DNA of 64,000 nucleotides from JBKEDC01 sp047972995. GTDB taxonomy: Bacteria > Bacteroidota > Bacteroidia > Bacteroidales > Prolixibacteraceae. The notes below the pieces were generated by a model. It saw nothing but the letters and a program-made list of their open reading frames with translations. It did not search any database and had not been told where the DNA came from. Position numbers and translations under genes: made by a program. Positions 48,244 through 58,861 of this stretch are shown piece by piece; position 1 is the stretch's first letter, and the number at the start of each line of letters is the position of its first letter. Location: the NCBI GenBank assembly GCA_047972995.1, contig JBKEBD010000016.1, forward strand, positions 122,060 through 186,059, given 5' to 3'.

Positions 48244-49344
48244 TTATTTTGAGAAATCATTTAAGATTATTTCCACAATATCTTTTGTTGCATTGGGTTT
48301 TCCCATTTTCAAGCTGTTAGCTCTAAATTTGCCCAATTGCTCGTCATCTTTCACCAATTGCAATGCTGTAGGAATCATTTGTTCCACTGCATCTATATCT
48401 TTCACCCATGCGGCAGCTTGCTTATCAACCAAGGCTAAAGCATTTTTTGTTTGATGATCTTCTGCCACATTGGGAGAAGGCACAAGCAAACTTGCTTTTC
48501 CGAGTAAACACAATTCCGATATTGTACTTGCACCCGCTCTTGCTATTACCAAATCGGCTACTGCATAGGCTTGTGCCATATCTGAAAGAAATTGATGCAC
48601 TTGCAAATTACTCGGTTTATCATCTCCCAAACGATCAAGCATTTCTTGATAATAGAACTTACCAGTTTGCCAAATTATTTGCACTGCTGAGTTTTTAATT
48701 TCATCTAAATGAGCAAGCACTGCTTCATTGAGTGTGCGTGCACCAAGACTTCCGCCTACAACAACTACAACAGGTTTCCCTGCCTCTAGTGCATATGATT
48801 CTAAAGCTACAGCTTTATCGGTTATTTCCAATAAGTTTTGTCGAACAGGGTTTCCTGTTTCGATAATTTTTTCTGCTGGGAAAAATTTATCCATTCTATC
48901 GTAAGCCACACAAATGCGACGCACCATTTTCGAGAGCTTTTTATTGCTCACTCCCGCATAAGAGTTTTGCTCTTGCAAGTAAGTAGGTATTCCTTTCTTT
49001 GCCGCTGCATTTAAAATGGGGTAACTAGCAAAGCCACCTACGCCCACTACAAAATTAGGTTGAAAATCCTTGATAATTTTTTTCGCATTGCTGTTGCTTT
49101 TATAAACCGAAAAAGCAAACTTAACCAATTGCAACGATAACTTTCGTGGCATTCCCATAATGGGTAATCCTTTTATCGGGTAGCCCGCTGCAGGCACACG
49201 CTCCATTTCCATTTTTCCTTCCGCCCCCACAAACAGAATCTCAACATCTGAAACTGTTTTCTTCAATTCATCGGCAATAGACAAAGCAGGAAATATATGA
49301 CCTCCTGTGCCACCTCCGCTAATAATTACTTTTAGTTTCTTCAT
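48244..49344 (-). CDS. murG: Lipid II synthase (UDP-GlcNAc transferase)
   Basis: 366 residues. N-terminal IISGGGTGGHIFPALSIADEL glycine-rich loop, the VVVVGGSLGARTLNEAV second-domain loop and ARAGASTISELCLLGKASLLVPSPNVAEDHQ donor-binding motif are standard. It adds GlcNAc to lipid I at the inner face of the membrane. Tightly packed between ftsW and murC. Confidence 0.96.
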   Translation of the reverse strand: MKKLKVIISGGGTGGHIFPALSIADELKKTVSDVEILFVGAEGKMEMERVPAAGYPIKGLPIMGMPRKLSLQLVKFAFSVYKSNSNAKKIIKDFQPNFVVGVGGFASYPILNAAAKKGIPTYLQEQNSYAGVSNKKLSKMVRRICVAYDRMDKFFPAEKIIETGNPVRQNLLEITDKAVALESYALEAGKPVVVVVGGSLGARTLNEAVLAHLDEIKNSAVQIIWQTGKFYYQEMLDRLGDDKPSNLQVHQFLSDMAQAYAVADLVIARAGASTISELCLLGKASLLVPSPNVAEDHQTKNALALVDKQAAAWVKDIDAVEQMIPTALQLVKDDEQLGKFRANSLKMGKPNATKDIVEIILNDFSK

Positions 49345-49349
49345 GATTC

Positions 49350-50579
49350 TTATTTTAATTCTTCATCTTCATCAGGATCGTTAATAACCATCAGGTTTTT
49401 CGAAGGAGGTGCTGGTTCTTCCTTCGTCGATTCGCTAATCATCAACACAATGCCGAAAGCTATGGACGTAAATACCATGGAAGTTCCTCCATAGCTCAAA
49501 AATGGCAAAGGCTGTCCTGTTACAGGGAATGAGCCCACAGCCACGAACATATTCATAAATGCCTGAATGGTGTACATTAGCACTATGCCCGCAACAAGAA
49601 ACGAAGCAAATGAACGCTTCGCTTTTACGGCAATTTTCCCCCCTCGAAACAGTATAATTAGGTAAGCCAGCAAAATAAGTATAGCTGCCACCACTCCTGC
49701 TTCTTCTACAATAATTGCAAAGATAAAATCGGAATAAGCCGCCTCTATATAGTTACTTACATCATTGTTTCCAATACCTTTCCCAAATGGAGTTATTCCA
49801 CCTTCATATATGGCTAATTGCGCATATTGTCTTTGTGTTGTTCCTTGTTTTTCATGATCATCGCCTTGTGTAAAATCTATCAATCGTTCGCGCACGGTAT
49901 GCACACGCCCTGTTCCTGCAGGAAGCATAGGTGCAACCGTTATTAGCACACCAAAAACTGCACAAGCAATAGCCAAAGTTGTTAAATAAACTTTTACTCT
50001 AACCCCTGCAATAATCATCATGATGAAAACAGCAAACGCCAAAATAGCTGCCGTTGATGAATCTCCTAATGCGATTAGAATTATCACCACAAAAGAAGCA
50101 ATCATTACCTTTTTAAAGCCCTTATCACTCACATAATTACCCTCACGATGCGTTGAAAAAATCTTAGCTACAAAAATAACTAATGCTATTTTCGCCATCT
50201 CTGCTGGCTGAAAACTGATAAGTCCCAAACTCACCGAGCGATTTGTAGCTGTGTGCAACACATGATGCTGAAATGTGGCCAAGAGTTGAAAAGCCACAGA
50301 AGCTACTAGCGCCGTATTCGCTAATCTAGAATAGAACTTTATGGGAGTAACGTTTACAATAAATAAAATCGCACCAAAACCACATAATATACTAAGCAAA
50401 TGTTTAAACAAATACACATAAGTTTTTCCGTCGGCTTCATTGAAGGCCAGCTTTCCTGTAGCGCTATAAACAATGACTGACGAAAACATGGTAAGCAGCA
50501 CTATGATAAACCATAGGGCGCGATCTCCTTTTATTCTTCCTTTCGCTCCTTTTCTTACTTTACTCCAACTAGGCTCCAT
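49350..50579 (-). CDS. ftsW: Septal peptidoglycan polymerase FtsW
   Basis: 409 residues with about ten membrane helices, a SEDS-family protein. SLGLISFQPAEMAKIALVIFVA carries the FQPSE-like region, and GQPLPFLSYGGTSMVF the conserved extracytoplasmic/catalytic loop end. It polymerises glycan strands with its partner PBP, presumably the ftsI gene in this cluster. It lies 6 nt upstream of murG. Confidence 0.95.
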   Translation of the reverse strand: MEPSWSKVRKGAKGRIKGDRALWFIIVLLTMFSSVIVYSATGKLAFNEADGKTYVYLFKHLLSILCGFGAILFIVNVTPIKFYSRLANTALVASVAFQLLATFQHHVLHTATNRSVSLGLISFQPAEMAKIALVIFVAKIFSTHREGNYVSDKGFKKVMIASFVVIILIALGDSSTAAILAFAVFIMMIIAGVRVKVYLTTLAIACAVFGVLITVAPMLPAGTGRVHTVRERLIDFTQGDDHEKQGTTQRQYAQLAIYEGGITPFGKGIGNNDVSNYIEAAYSDFIFAIIVEEAGVVAAILILLAYLIILFRGGKIAVKAKRSFASFLVAGIVLMYTIQAFMNMFVAVGSFPVTGQPLPFLSYGGTSMVFTSIAFGIVLMISESTKEEPAPPSKNLMVINDPDEDEELK

Positions 50580-50594
50580 AATAACATGTATTGT

Positions 50595-51932
50595 TTATAA
50601 TTCATGTACTGCCGATTTAAATTGCCGTCCTCGATCTTCGTAATCATCAAACAAATCGAAGCTAGCACAAGCTGGTGAAAGCAACACTACATCGCCTTGC
50701 TCTGCCAAATAACTAGATGCCTTAACAGCTTTTTTCATGTCACTTACATCTAGAATATCATCCACCATGCCACCAAAGTGTTCTATAATTTTTTTATTGT
50801 CTCTTCCTAAACAAATGATGGCTTTTACCTTCTGCTTCACTAATTCATCGAGCTCTGCATAATCATTTCCTTTGTCCACACCACCAACAATCCAAATGGT
50901 GGGTTTATCCATACTCTCTAGGGCGTACCAAGTGGAATTCACATTAGTTGCCTTTGAGTCATTAATATAATCTACTCCTTGCACCTTGATAAAGTTCTCT
51001 AGACGGTGCTCCACACCATGAAAACCGGATAAGCTTTCTCTTATTCTTTCGTTTTTAATCCCCAACACTTTCCCTGCAAGCCCTGCAGCCATCGAGTTAT
51101 ATGTGTTGTGTTTTCCTTGCAATTCAATCTCAAATATCGACATAATAAAATCGTTCTGATTTAGTTTTAATACTAGCTTATCTCCTTCAATGGCTGCCCC
51201 ATCTTGCTCAAATGGCATATCAGTAAATGGCAAACATTTGGCTTTTATTTCTCTTTTTTCCATTTCTGCCTTAATCACCGGATCTTGATTCCAGTAGATA
51301 AAATAATCGGCAGGGGTTTGGTTCTGAATTATTCTAAATTTCGAGTTCACATAATTAGAGAACTCATAATTGTATCGGTCTAAATGGTCGGGTGTAATGT
51401 TTAGCAAAATAGCCACTTCTGCCTTAAAGTCATACATTCCATCAAGTTGAAAACTGCTTAATTCCAACACATAATAATCGTAATTACACTGCGCTACTTG
51501 CAGTGCAAAGCTTTGCCCCACATTTCCGGCTAAACCTACGTTTAACCCGGCATCTTTCAGCAACTGATAGGCAAGCATGGTTGTAGTGGTTTTCCCATTA
51601 CTCCCGGTGATACATATTTTTGTAGCATTGGTGTATCGTGCTGCAAACTCTATTTCCGAAATAATTGGAATGCGCTTTGCCTTCAGTTTTTGAATTAGCG
51701 GCGCCGTGTCGGGTATGCCCGGACTTTTAATAACCTCTGAGGCATGAAGCAATAGCTCTTCGGTGTGCATATTTTGCTCGAAAGCAATACCATGCTCTTC
51801 CAACACTTTGCTATATTTCGGTGCAATAGCCGACTTATCAGAGAGAAATACATCGAATCCGTTCTGTTGAGCGAGTACTGCAGCTCCTACACCACTTTCG
51901 CCTCCACCTAATATGACTATGCGTTTACTCAT
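50595..51932 (-). CDS. murD: UDP-MurNAc-L-Ala-D-glutamate ligase
   Basis: 445 residues. IVILGGGESGVGAAVLA N-terminal fold, ATP loop ITGSNGKTTTTML near 112, ELSSFQLDG and NDSKATNVNSTWYAL are MurD marks. It adds D-glutamate to the stem peptide. It is 15 nt from ftsW and 9 nt from mraY in one long transcription unit. Confidence 0.96.
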   Translation of the reverse strand: MSKRIVILGGGESGVGAAVLAQQNGFDVFLSDKSAIAPKYSKVLEEHGIAFEQNMHTEELLLHASEVIKSPGIPDTAPLIQKLKAKRIPIISEIEFAARYTNATKICITGSNGKTTTTMLAYQLLKDAGLNVGLAGNVGQSFALQVAQCNYDYYVLELSSFQLDGMYDFKAEVAILLNITPDHLDRYNYEFSNYVNSKFRIIQNQTPADYFIYWNQDPVIKAEMEKREIKAKCLPFTDMPFEQDGAAIEGDKLVLKLNQNDFIMSIFEIELQGKHNTYNSMAAGLAGKVLGIKNERIRESLSGFHGVEHRLENFIKVQGVDYINDSKATNVNSTWYALESMDKPTIWIVGGVDKGNDYAELDELVKQKVKAIICLGRDNKKIIEHFGGMVDDILDVSDMKKAVKASSYLAEQGDVVLLSPACASFDLFDDYEDRGRQFKSAVHEL

Positions 51933-51941
51933 ATCTACTTT

Positions 51942-53189
51942 TTATCGCATTTTTAATGTTGCCAATGTTAATACCGCCAAGATGATACCTACAATATAGA
52001 AACGAGATACAATCTTAGGTTCTGGTATTCCCTTCTTCTGATAATGATGATGAATTGGACTCATTAAGAACACACGTCGCCCTTCACCAAATCTCTTTTT
52101 GGTATATTTAAAATATCCCACTTGTATCATCACCGATAGATTTTCTACCAAGAAAATGGCACACAACAAAGGAATAAGCAACTCTTTTCTAATGATGATG
52201 GCAAAAACTGCCAAGATACCACCCAATGCCAAACTGCCGGTATCTCCCATGAATATTTGCGCTGGATATGAATTCCACCACAAGAAACCCACAGTAGCTC
52301 CTGCAAAGGCTGCTATGAAAACAAACAACTCTCCCACCATAGGAATGTACATAATGTTCAAATAATCGGCAAACACTACGTTACCGCTTACATACGCCAA
52401 CAGCCCGAGGGTTATCCCACTAATGGCTGAAGTGCCCGAAGCTAAGCCATCGACCCCATCGGTGAGGTTGGCCGCATTCGACACGGCTGTAATGATGAGA
52501 ATAATTACCAAAATATAGACCGCCCATTGCGCCCATGCCGAGTCGGTAAACCAACTCACAAATATTTTATAATCAAACTCGTGATTCTTAACAAAAGGGA
52601 TGGCTGTTTTTGTTGATTTTACATCTTGTGTTACATAATGGATATTCTGACGCCCCGAGGCATCTTCAACCACTACTTGACGCACAAAATTACCATTGTC
52701 ATCTTTTACTTTTTCACGCACCACCACGTCGGGAGAGAAGTACAACGTACCTGCTACAATCAAGCCTAAACCCACTTGCCCCACAATTTTGAATCGCCCA
52801 GCTAAGCCCTCTTTATTCTTGCGAAAGACTTTAATATAGTCATCGAGAAAGCCAATAGCCCCCAACCAAACGGTGGTGATTAGCATGAGGATGATGTAAA
52901 TGTTTTTCAGATTGGCAAAAAGTAGTGTAGGCACTATGATAGCCGACAAGATAAGAATACCACCCATAGTTGGTGTTCCGCGTTTAGCCATTTGCCCCTC
53001 TAAACCCAAATTTCGGACTTCTTCTCCAATTTGCTGACGTTGCAAAAAGCGAATTAATCGTTTACCAAATACCATAGTGATGATAAGCGATACGATAACT
53101 GCCAATCCCGCTCTAAACGATATATATTGAAACATTCCAATGCCCGGAATGCCTGAGTCTTTGAGTAATTCGTATAAATAGTAAATCAT
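51942..53189 (-). CDS. mraY: Phospho-MurNAc-pentapeptide translocase (lipid I synthase)
   Basis: 415 residues with about ten membrane helices. Catalytic aspartate motifs FLDDYIKVFRKN and NLTDGVDGLASG are intact, and the FLMSPIHHHYQKKG loop binds the UDP donor. A soluble insert of about 60 residues (VVREKVKDDNGNFVRQVVVE to FVKNHEFDYK) makes it longer than proteobacterial MraY, as is usual in Bacteroidota. Confidence 0.96.
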   Translation of the reverse strand: MIYYLYELLKDSGIPGIGMFQYISFRAGLAVIVSLIITMVFGKRLIRFLQRQQIGEEVRNLGLEGQMAKRGTPTMGGILILSAIIVPTLLFANLKNIYIILMLITTVWLGAIGFLDDYIKVFRKNKEGLAGRFKIVGQVGLGLIVAGTLYFSPDVVVREKVKDDNGNFVRQVVVEDASGRQNIHYVTQDVKSTKTAIPFVKNHEFDYKIFVSWFTDSAWAQWAVYILVIILIITAVSNAANLTDGVDGLASGTSAISGITLGLLAYVSGNVVFADYLNIMYIPMVGELFVFIAAFAGATVGFLWWNSYPAQIFMGDTGSLALGGILAVFAIIIRKELLIPLLCAIFLVENLSVMIQVGYFKYTKKRFGEGRRVFLMSPIHHHYQKKGIPEPKIVSRFYIVGIILAVLTLATLKMR

Positions 53190-53290
53190 GTTCTGTTTTT
53201 TTTAGTGCCTGAGTTCCTAAGTTTTTCTTTGTGTCTGAATAGCTCAGCCCACTAAGGTGCTTTGCAACTTAAATGCCTTGGTTTGCCACT

Positions 53291-54733
53291 TTAATTATTA
53301 AATATTTCGCTTACAACTTCTTTATCATCAAAATGATGTTTCACACCATTCACCTCCTGATAATCTTCATGTCCTTTTCCTGCAATCAAAATAATATCTC
53401 CCGATTGTGCCAACATACACGCTGTGCGAATTGCTTCTTTTCTATTCTCGATAGACAAGGCATGAGCTCGGTCTTCTGCTGTCACCCCTGCTTCCATGTC
53501 GGCAATAATTGCTGAAGGCAATTCGGTGCGCGGATTATCAGACGTAAGAATAACTTTATCGCTTAGCGCCATGGCTTCTTTAGCCATAATCGGGCGTTTT
53601 GTTTTGTCGCGATCGCCACCACAACCCACCACAGTGATGATGCGCTGCTCTGCTCTTTTTACTTCACGAATGCCATTCAACACATTTTGAAGTGCATCGG
53701 GGGTGTGCGCATAATCTACAATAGCAAATTTACCATCTGCCGAACGCACAATATCAAATCTGCCTGCCACTGGCGTGAGTGCACTCAAAGCGGCAAGCAC
53801 CTCCTGTTGTTCTTCGCCAAGCAACAAGGCTGTAACATAAACAGCCAATAGATTATAGGCATTAAAGATGCCCGAAAAGTGAGTCCAAACTTCCAAGTTA
53901 TCTACTTGAAGTAACATTCCATCGATATGCTTTTCTACTACTTTGCATTTATAATCTGCCACCGATTTCAAACCATAAGTTTTACGTTTTGCCAACGTGT
54001 TTTGAAGCATGACCAAGCCATTTTTATCATCCACATTAGTCAAAGCGAAAGCCTTAGGCGACAAATCGTCGAAAAATTTCTTCTTCGCCTTAATATATTC
54101 AGCAAATGTTTTGTGATAATCTAAATGGTCGTGTGTAATGTTGGTGAAAATTCCGCCATCGAAATCAATAGCTTTCACACGATCTTGATGAATAGCATGA
54201 GAACTCACTTCCATAAAACAATGGGTGCAACCTGTTTCAAGCATTTGGTGCATGAGCTTTTGAATTTGCAAGGCATCGGGTGTAGTGTGTGTGGAAGGAT
54301 ATTCTTCTTCTCCTACATAGTATTTTATGGTAGAAATTAATCCTACTTTATATCCTAAGCTCATAAATAGTTTGTAAAGCACAGTGGCAATGGTTGTTTT
54401 TCCATTAGTTCCTGTTACCCCCACAACTTTCAATTGTGCCGATGGATTACCATAAAAATTCGATGCCATGCGAGGCAAAACAGCTGCTGAATTTGATGTT
54501 TTCACCACCACAGCATTAACTTGCACATCGCGTTCCACCACCACGGCTTTTGCGCCTAGCTCGATGGCTTTGTCAATGTAATCATGCCCATCAACGTGCA
54601 CTCCCACTGTTGCCACAAACACATCGCCAGCTTGCACCTTGCGCGAATCAAACTGTAAGTTATTAACCTCCAAGTTCAAATCGCCATGCAGACATTCAAA
54701 CTCAATATCGTTCAGTAAATCTTTTAGTTTCAT
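53291..54733 (-). CDS. murE: UDP-MurNAc-tripeptide synthetase, meso-DAP adding
   Basis: 480 residues from the ATG at 54733 (MKLKDLLNDIEFE). ATP loop GVTGTNGKTTIATVL around residue 105, then CFMEVSSHAIHQDRV. The motif TSDNPRTE (DNPR) near residue 400 is the signature for meso-diaminopimelate as substrate, so this organism should have DAP-type peptidoglycan. About 100 nt separate it from mraY, one of the few gaps in the cluster. Confidence 0.96.
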   Translation of the reverse strand: MKLKDLLNDIEFECLHGDLNLEVNNLQFDSRKVQAGDVFVATVGVHVDGHDYIDKAIELGAKAVVVERDVQVNAVVVKTSNSAAVLPRMASNFYGNPSAQLKVVGVTGTNGKTTIATVLYKLFMSLGYKVGLISTIKYYVGEEEYPSTHTTPDALQIQKLMHQMLETGCTHCFMEVSSHAIHQDRVKAIDFDGGIFTNITHDHLDYHKTFAEYIKAKKKFFDDLSPKAFALTNVDDKNGLVMLQNTLAKRKTYGLKSVADYKCKVVEKHIDGMLLQVDNLEVWTHFSGIFNAYNLLAVYVTALLLGEEQQEVLAALSALTPVAGRFDIVRSADGKFAIVDYAHTPDALQNVLNGIREVKRAEQRIITVVGCGGDRDKTKRPIMAKEAMALSDKVILTSDNPRTELPSAIIADMEAGVTAEDRAHALSIENRKEAIRTACMLAQSGDIILIAGKGHEDYQEVNGVKHHFDDKEVVSEIFNN

Positions 54734-54918
54734 CTGTTCATTTTTAGTGCGAAGTGCAAAGTAGCTCATCGATTAGTCCCGTTTTTGTTATCTCTGCTAT
54801 TCGTAATTTCTAATTTACAATTGCTTTCTCGCTATTTCTTGAAGCACTCAACAACTTTTGTTCATCCTGCTTTCTGTGGTCAATTTGTTCCACAATATAA
54901 CAACCGAACTACTCGTTT

Positions 54919-57042
54919 TTAAGAACTCCCTTTAAGACTTATTACTTGTCCTTTTTTATATGTTTCTCCAGCCGACAACGACTGACTTATTACTTTTCCA
55001 AATCCGGTAAAACTCACGCGCAATCCTCTCGATTCTAACAAATAGAGCGCATCGCTAATGGTCATTCCCTCAACATCGGGCACTCCGGTTTCTTTCACAG
55101 CAATTGTCTCCAATCGCACCTTATCAGGTGCTAGAATCATGCCCATTTGCGAAGATTCTACATCTTTATCCTTAATCTTTGCCAAGTCTAACTCATTGGC
55201 CACCTCCACCACATCTTCTTTAAACGCATTTGCTACCACACGTGTTTGCCCCCTATTGCCCTCGGCTTCAATTGGTGTCATCATCATGGAATACACCTTT
55301 AAGGCAATCTCCTTAAACACGGGTCCTGCTACCGAACCACCATAATAGTTTGCCCCTTTAGGGTCGAGCACAACCACAATCATCGAATATTTTGGATTGT
55401 CGGCCGGGAAATATCCGGCAAAAGAAGCTTGATATTTCTTTTTCCCTTTTCCATGTCCATATCCTTCTGAACCATAAGCCACTTGAGCGGTTCCTGTTTT
55501 CCCTGCTAAAGGAATTGGTAAACTTCGCTGCAATGCCTTACCTGTGCCATCTACACAAACTCCTCGAAGCATCGCCTGCACCTTGCCCAATGTGGCAGCA
55601 GAACACAAAGCTGGGTTTAACACCTTTGGCTCAAAAGTTCGAACTGTAGAGCCGTTGGTACGCACTTCCGACACAAAACGAGGCTTCATCATTTTTCCGC
55701 CATTAGCCACACCATTATAAAAGGTGAGCGTTTGCAGCGGTGTTAATGCAATTTCATAGCCATATGAAATCCACGCCAACGATGGTCCCCACCATTCTTT
55801 ATCGGTTGGATACTTTACATAAGGAGTTGCTTCTCCTTTAAAACCCACGTCCAATTTTTTATTAAGTCCATAGCTATACAGTCGATCGATGAATGCGCTC
55901 TCACGCCCTTCATAGGTTCGCACAATAGCCATGGCTGTTCCTATGTTTGATGAATATTCCAAAATTTGTTTTACATCAATTTTGCCATGCCCACCTTTTC
56001 CGTAGTCACTATCGTAAATGGTCTGACCTTTGTAAGTCCATTTCCCAATTCCTACATCAAACACCGTAGTGGTATCAATTTTTCCTTCTTCAAGAGCCGA
56101 CATAAGCGACATTAACTTGAAGGTTGAACCGGGTTCTGCCTTAAACCCCACAGCATAATTATAGTCTTCAATATATTTCCCACTGCTCGTTCTACCAATA
56201 TTAGCAATAGCTTTCACATCGCCCGTGGCCACTTCCATTACCACCGCAGTTCCCCACTCGGCTTGCGAAATTTCCAATTGTTTCAAAAGTGCATTTTCAG
56301 TGCAATCTTGAAGTCCTACATTAATGGTAGAAACAATATCTTTTCCATCTTGTGGCTCCTTTACCACTCGTGGCATCCATCTGCCCGAATAGTTTCGCAT
56401 ATAGGCTAAACCATCAACACCTGCCAAATATTGCTGCATAGCTCCTTCAATTCCCGAATAGCCAATATTGCCATGCACCCCACCATAGGCTCCTTTGTTC
56501 AACATTCCAATGGTGCGACTAGCCATATCGCCATGAGGCATAAATCGTTTGCTTTCTTGCTGCGGATTAAAGCCACTCCCCATCTTGCTATAAGCCATGG
56601 TGGGCAATGCCTTAAATTCCAACAAACGATTGTAATCTATTTTTTCAGGATAGATAAGAAACCAGCGACTACCTTTTTTGTATGCTTTATCTAGCTTTCG
56701 CTTAAATTCCGATTTTGAAATTCCAAAGAACTTTGCCACGTCTAGTGCGAACTCATCGGCATATCGGTCGTAATTCTTCACTACTCCTTCTGCTCGCAAG
56801 TCAAAACGCAACGCATAATAAGGTATTGATGTTGCCAATATACTACCGTCATCGGCACACACATTTCCTCTATTTGCTTCAATTATTCGCGTTTCATTTT
56901 CAAGCCTTTCTTTTAATTCAGCAAGCTTCTCGGTACCAATCTGCTGTATCGACAGAATTCTAAATACCACATACAACGCCAGCCCCACAAAAAGCAGATA
57001 AAACCAGGTCATTCTTCTCGATATGGTTCGCCTATGTATCAT
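54919..57042 (-). CDS. ftsI: Septal class B penicillin-binding protein (FtsI) with PASTA domain
   Basis: 707 residues. One N-terminal membrane helix, a dimerisation domain, then the transpeptidase domain with SxxK at Ser306-Lys309 (STFK), SSN at 364-366 and KTG at 515-517. A PASTA domain (VPDVEGMTISDALYLLESRGL) closes the protein from about 650, as in Bacteroidota FtsI. It cross-links septal peptidoglycan with FtsW. It starts at the base after the ftsL stop. Confidence 0.95.
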   Translation of the reverse strand: MIHRRTISRRMTWFYLLFVGLALYVVFRILSIQQIGTEKLAELKERLENETRIIEANRGNVCADDGSILATSIPYYALRFDLRAEGVVKNYDRYADEFALDVAKFFGISKSEFKRKLDKAYKKGSRWFLIYPEKIDYNRLLEFKALPTMAYSKMGSGFNPQQESKRFMPHGDMASRTIGMLNKGAYGGVHGNIGYSGIEGAMQQYLAGVDGLAYMRNYSGRWMPRVVKEPQDGKDIVSTINVGLQDCTENALLKQLEISQAEWGTAVVMEVATGDVKAIANIGRTSSGKYIEDYNYAVGFKAEPGSTFKLMSLMSALEEGKIDTTTVFDVGIGKWTYKGQTIYDSDYGKGGHGKIDVKQILEYSSNIGTAMAIVRTYEGRESAFIDRLYSYGLNKKLDVGFKGEATPYVKYPTDKEWWGPSLAWISYGYEIALTPLQTLTFYNGVANGGKMMKPRFVSEVRTNGSTVRTFEPKVLNPALCSAATLGKVQAMLRGVCVDGTGKALQRSLPIPLAGKTGTAQVAYGSEGYGHGKGKKKYQASFAGYFPADNPKYSMIVVVLDPKGANYYGGSVAGPVFKEIALKVYSMMMTPIEAEGNRGQTRVVANAFKEDVVEVANELDLAKIKDKDVESSQMGMILAPDKVRLETIAVKETGVPDVEGMTISDALYLLESRGLRVSFTGFGKVISQSLSAGETYKKGQVISLKGSS

Positions 57043-57384
57043 TTAGTCTTCTATTTTTTTAACTCTCAATTCTCGGGGTGGCTTTGATGGATCATGAATA
57101 TCCATACCCCGCTCTTTTACCTTTTCATTTATCAACGATGGACGATTTACGCGCATCAGTTCAGCTTCTGCCGATATCGACAGCGACCGATATTCTTTTA
57201 TCGATGCTTGCACATCGTTTATTTCCCGAAGTATTTTTTCTGAAGCATATCGATGAGCCACCGTGAGCAACAGCAAGAGCGCCAAAAAAGCAAAATATGG
57301 TATTTGCCTTTGCGACGACTGCTCTGTCAAGAAATTTCCCGACAATAGCGACATAACCCACCTTCCTATTCTCACTTTAGGCAT
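57043..57384 (-). CDS. ftsL: Cell division protein FtsL-like
   Basis: 113 residues with one membrane helix (YFAFLALLLLLTVAHRYA, about 30-47) and a following coiled coil (EKILREINDVQASIKEYRSLSISAEAELM). This is the FtsL/FtsB layout. Sequence identity is weak in this family, so the call rests on size, topology and position between rsmH and ftsI. Confidence 0.82.
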   Translation of the reverse strand: MPKVRIGRWVMSLLSGNFLTEQSSQRQIPYFAFLALLLLLTVAHRYASEKILREINDVQASIKEYRSLSISAEAELMRVNRPSLINEKVKERGMDIHDPSKPPRELRVKKIED

Positions 57385-57389
57385 ACCAT

Positions 57390-58292
57390 TTATTTTTTTT
57401 CAGCTATCCTTAGTTTAGCACTTCTCGCTCTCGGATTTCGCTCAATCTCTTCATCAGTAGGGATAATCACTTTTCGATTTACCGCCTTCAATTCATTTTT
57501 TATGTTTCCAAAAAAATCAACTTCTTGCTTTCCTCCAAAATTGCCTGCCTTAATGAAGTTTTTCACCAAACGGTCTTCTAGCGAATGATAAGTTATAACA
57601 ACCAATCTCCCCCCTGGATTCAACAGTTCTACACTTTGTTCTAAGAAATCGCGCAACACATCGAGCTCACCATTGGTTTCAATGCGTAAAGCTTGGAAAA
57701 CCTTAGCCAAATATTTTGTTTCTGCTTTTTTAATTATACAAGGCCCTATTGCTTCTTTGAAATCGGCAATCGTTTGAATTGGCTTTTCCTTTCTTGCCTT
57801 ACAAATCTGTTGTGCCAATTTCCAAGCATTTTCTACCTCACCATATTGGCGAAACATTTTTGCTAAATCTTCATCGCTCATTTCATTCACCAAGTCGGCA
57901 GCCGTGCGCGATGCATTCCGATTCATGCGCATATCGAGCTCGCCATCGAAGCGAAAAGAAAACCCCCGTTCTGCCACATCGAAGTCGTGCGACGAAACAC
58001 CTAAATCAGCCAAAATACCATCTACTTTCTCCACTCCTGCATACTTCAAAAAGTTACGCATATATTTAAAATTGTGTCGAAAGAACACAAATCGCTCATC
58101 ATCAAATGTATTTTCTACCGCATCAACATCTTGATCGAAAGCATAAAGCTTGCCTGTTGTTAATGATTCCATTATTAACGACGAATGACCTCCGCCTCCG
58201 AAAGTCACATCTACATATTTTCCCGCCGGGTCAATGTTCAATCCATCAATACTATCTTGACGCAAAACTGGTATGTGGTATGATTCATTCAT
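57390..58292 (-). CDS. rsmH: 16S rRNA (cytosine-1402-N4)-methyltransferase
   Basis: 300 residues from the ATG at 58292 (MNESYHIPVLRQDSIDGLNI); the longer upstream frame adds no homology. SAM-binding VDVTFGGGGHSSLIM, GILADLGVSSHDFD and VVITYHSLEDRLVKNF are hallmarks. It methylates C1402 in the ribosomal P-site region. Second gene of the dcw cluster, after mraZ. Confidence 0.95.
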   Translation of the reverse strand: MNESYHIPVLRQDSIDGLNIDPAGKYVDVTFGGGGHSSLIMESLTTGKLYAFDQDVDAVENTFDDERFVFFRHNFKYMRNFLKYAGVEKVDGILADLGVSSHDFDVAERGFSFRFDGELDMRMNRNASRTAADLVNEMSDEDLAKMFRQYGEVENAWKLAQQICKARKEKPIQTIADFKEAIGPCIIKKAETKYLAKVFQALRIETNGELDVLRDFLEQSVELLNPGGRLVVITYHSLEDRLVKNFIKAGNFGGKQEVDFFGNIKNELKAVNRKVIIPTDEEIERNPRARSAKLRIAEKK

Positions 58293-58350
58293 AGTTTTAT
58301 TTTTTATCTGAGTACTTTTTTCGCACTCCAGTGGGCTGCACAACTAACAA

Positions 58351-58800
58351 CTATATTTCTCCAAACGCTTGTCCAAATAATTCGCCATAATCTCCCATCG
58401 AGTTGATGTACTCTTCATAAACCTGCACATCCCACAAGCGAATTCGTTCGCCTTGCCCCACAAACACCACATCTTTGATGATACCTACTTTCTCTAAGAA
58501 GTTATTCGGGAAGTTCATGCGACTTGTAGAGGGAACTTGCAAAATCTTAAACATCCGATAAAACATATCAAGCAAACGACTATCCTTCGGATTGTTTGGA
58601 TTGAGCTTTGAGGTGATTAAACCTACACGCTTTTCCCAAGCTTCCATCGGATAGATATTAATGCACTTCTCATACGGGTCAAGCTCAATAGCCAACTGAC
58701 CGCCAGGCACAGTTCCCCCCATGCCGTTCTTATAGTCGGCAGGCAGAACCACGCGACCTTTTTCGTCGAATGTTGCTATTTTTTCCGCTGAGAAGTTCAT
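58351..58800 (-). CDS. mraZ: Division/cell-wall cluster transcriptional regulator MraZ
   Basis: 149 residues with two MraZ/AbrB-like swapped-hairpin units: ATFDEKGRVVLPADYKNGM near the start and the second at RMFKILQVPSTSRMNFPNNFLEKVG. MraZ forms ring oligomers that bind direct repeats upstream of its own gene and control the whole cluster. Such repeats lie 62-95 nt upstream here. First gene of the dcw operon. Confidence 0.93.
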   Translation of the reverse strand: MNFSAEKIATFDEKGRVVLPADYKNGMGGTVPGGQLAIELDPYEKCINIYPMEAWEKRVGLITSKLNPNNPKDSRLLDMFYRMFKILQVPSTSRMNFPNNFLEKVGIIKDVVFVGQGERIRLWDVQVYEEYINSMGDYGELFGQAFGEI

Positions 58801-58861
58801 ATTAATTTATTTTGGAGCCTTTGTTTCAGGTGGTAAAAATATATCAAAAATCAGAAACAAT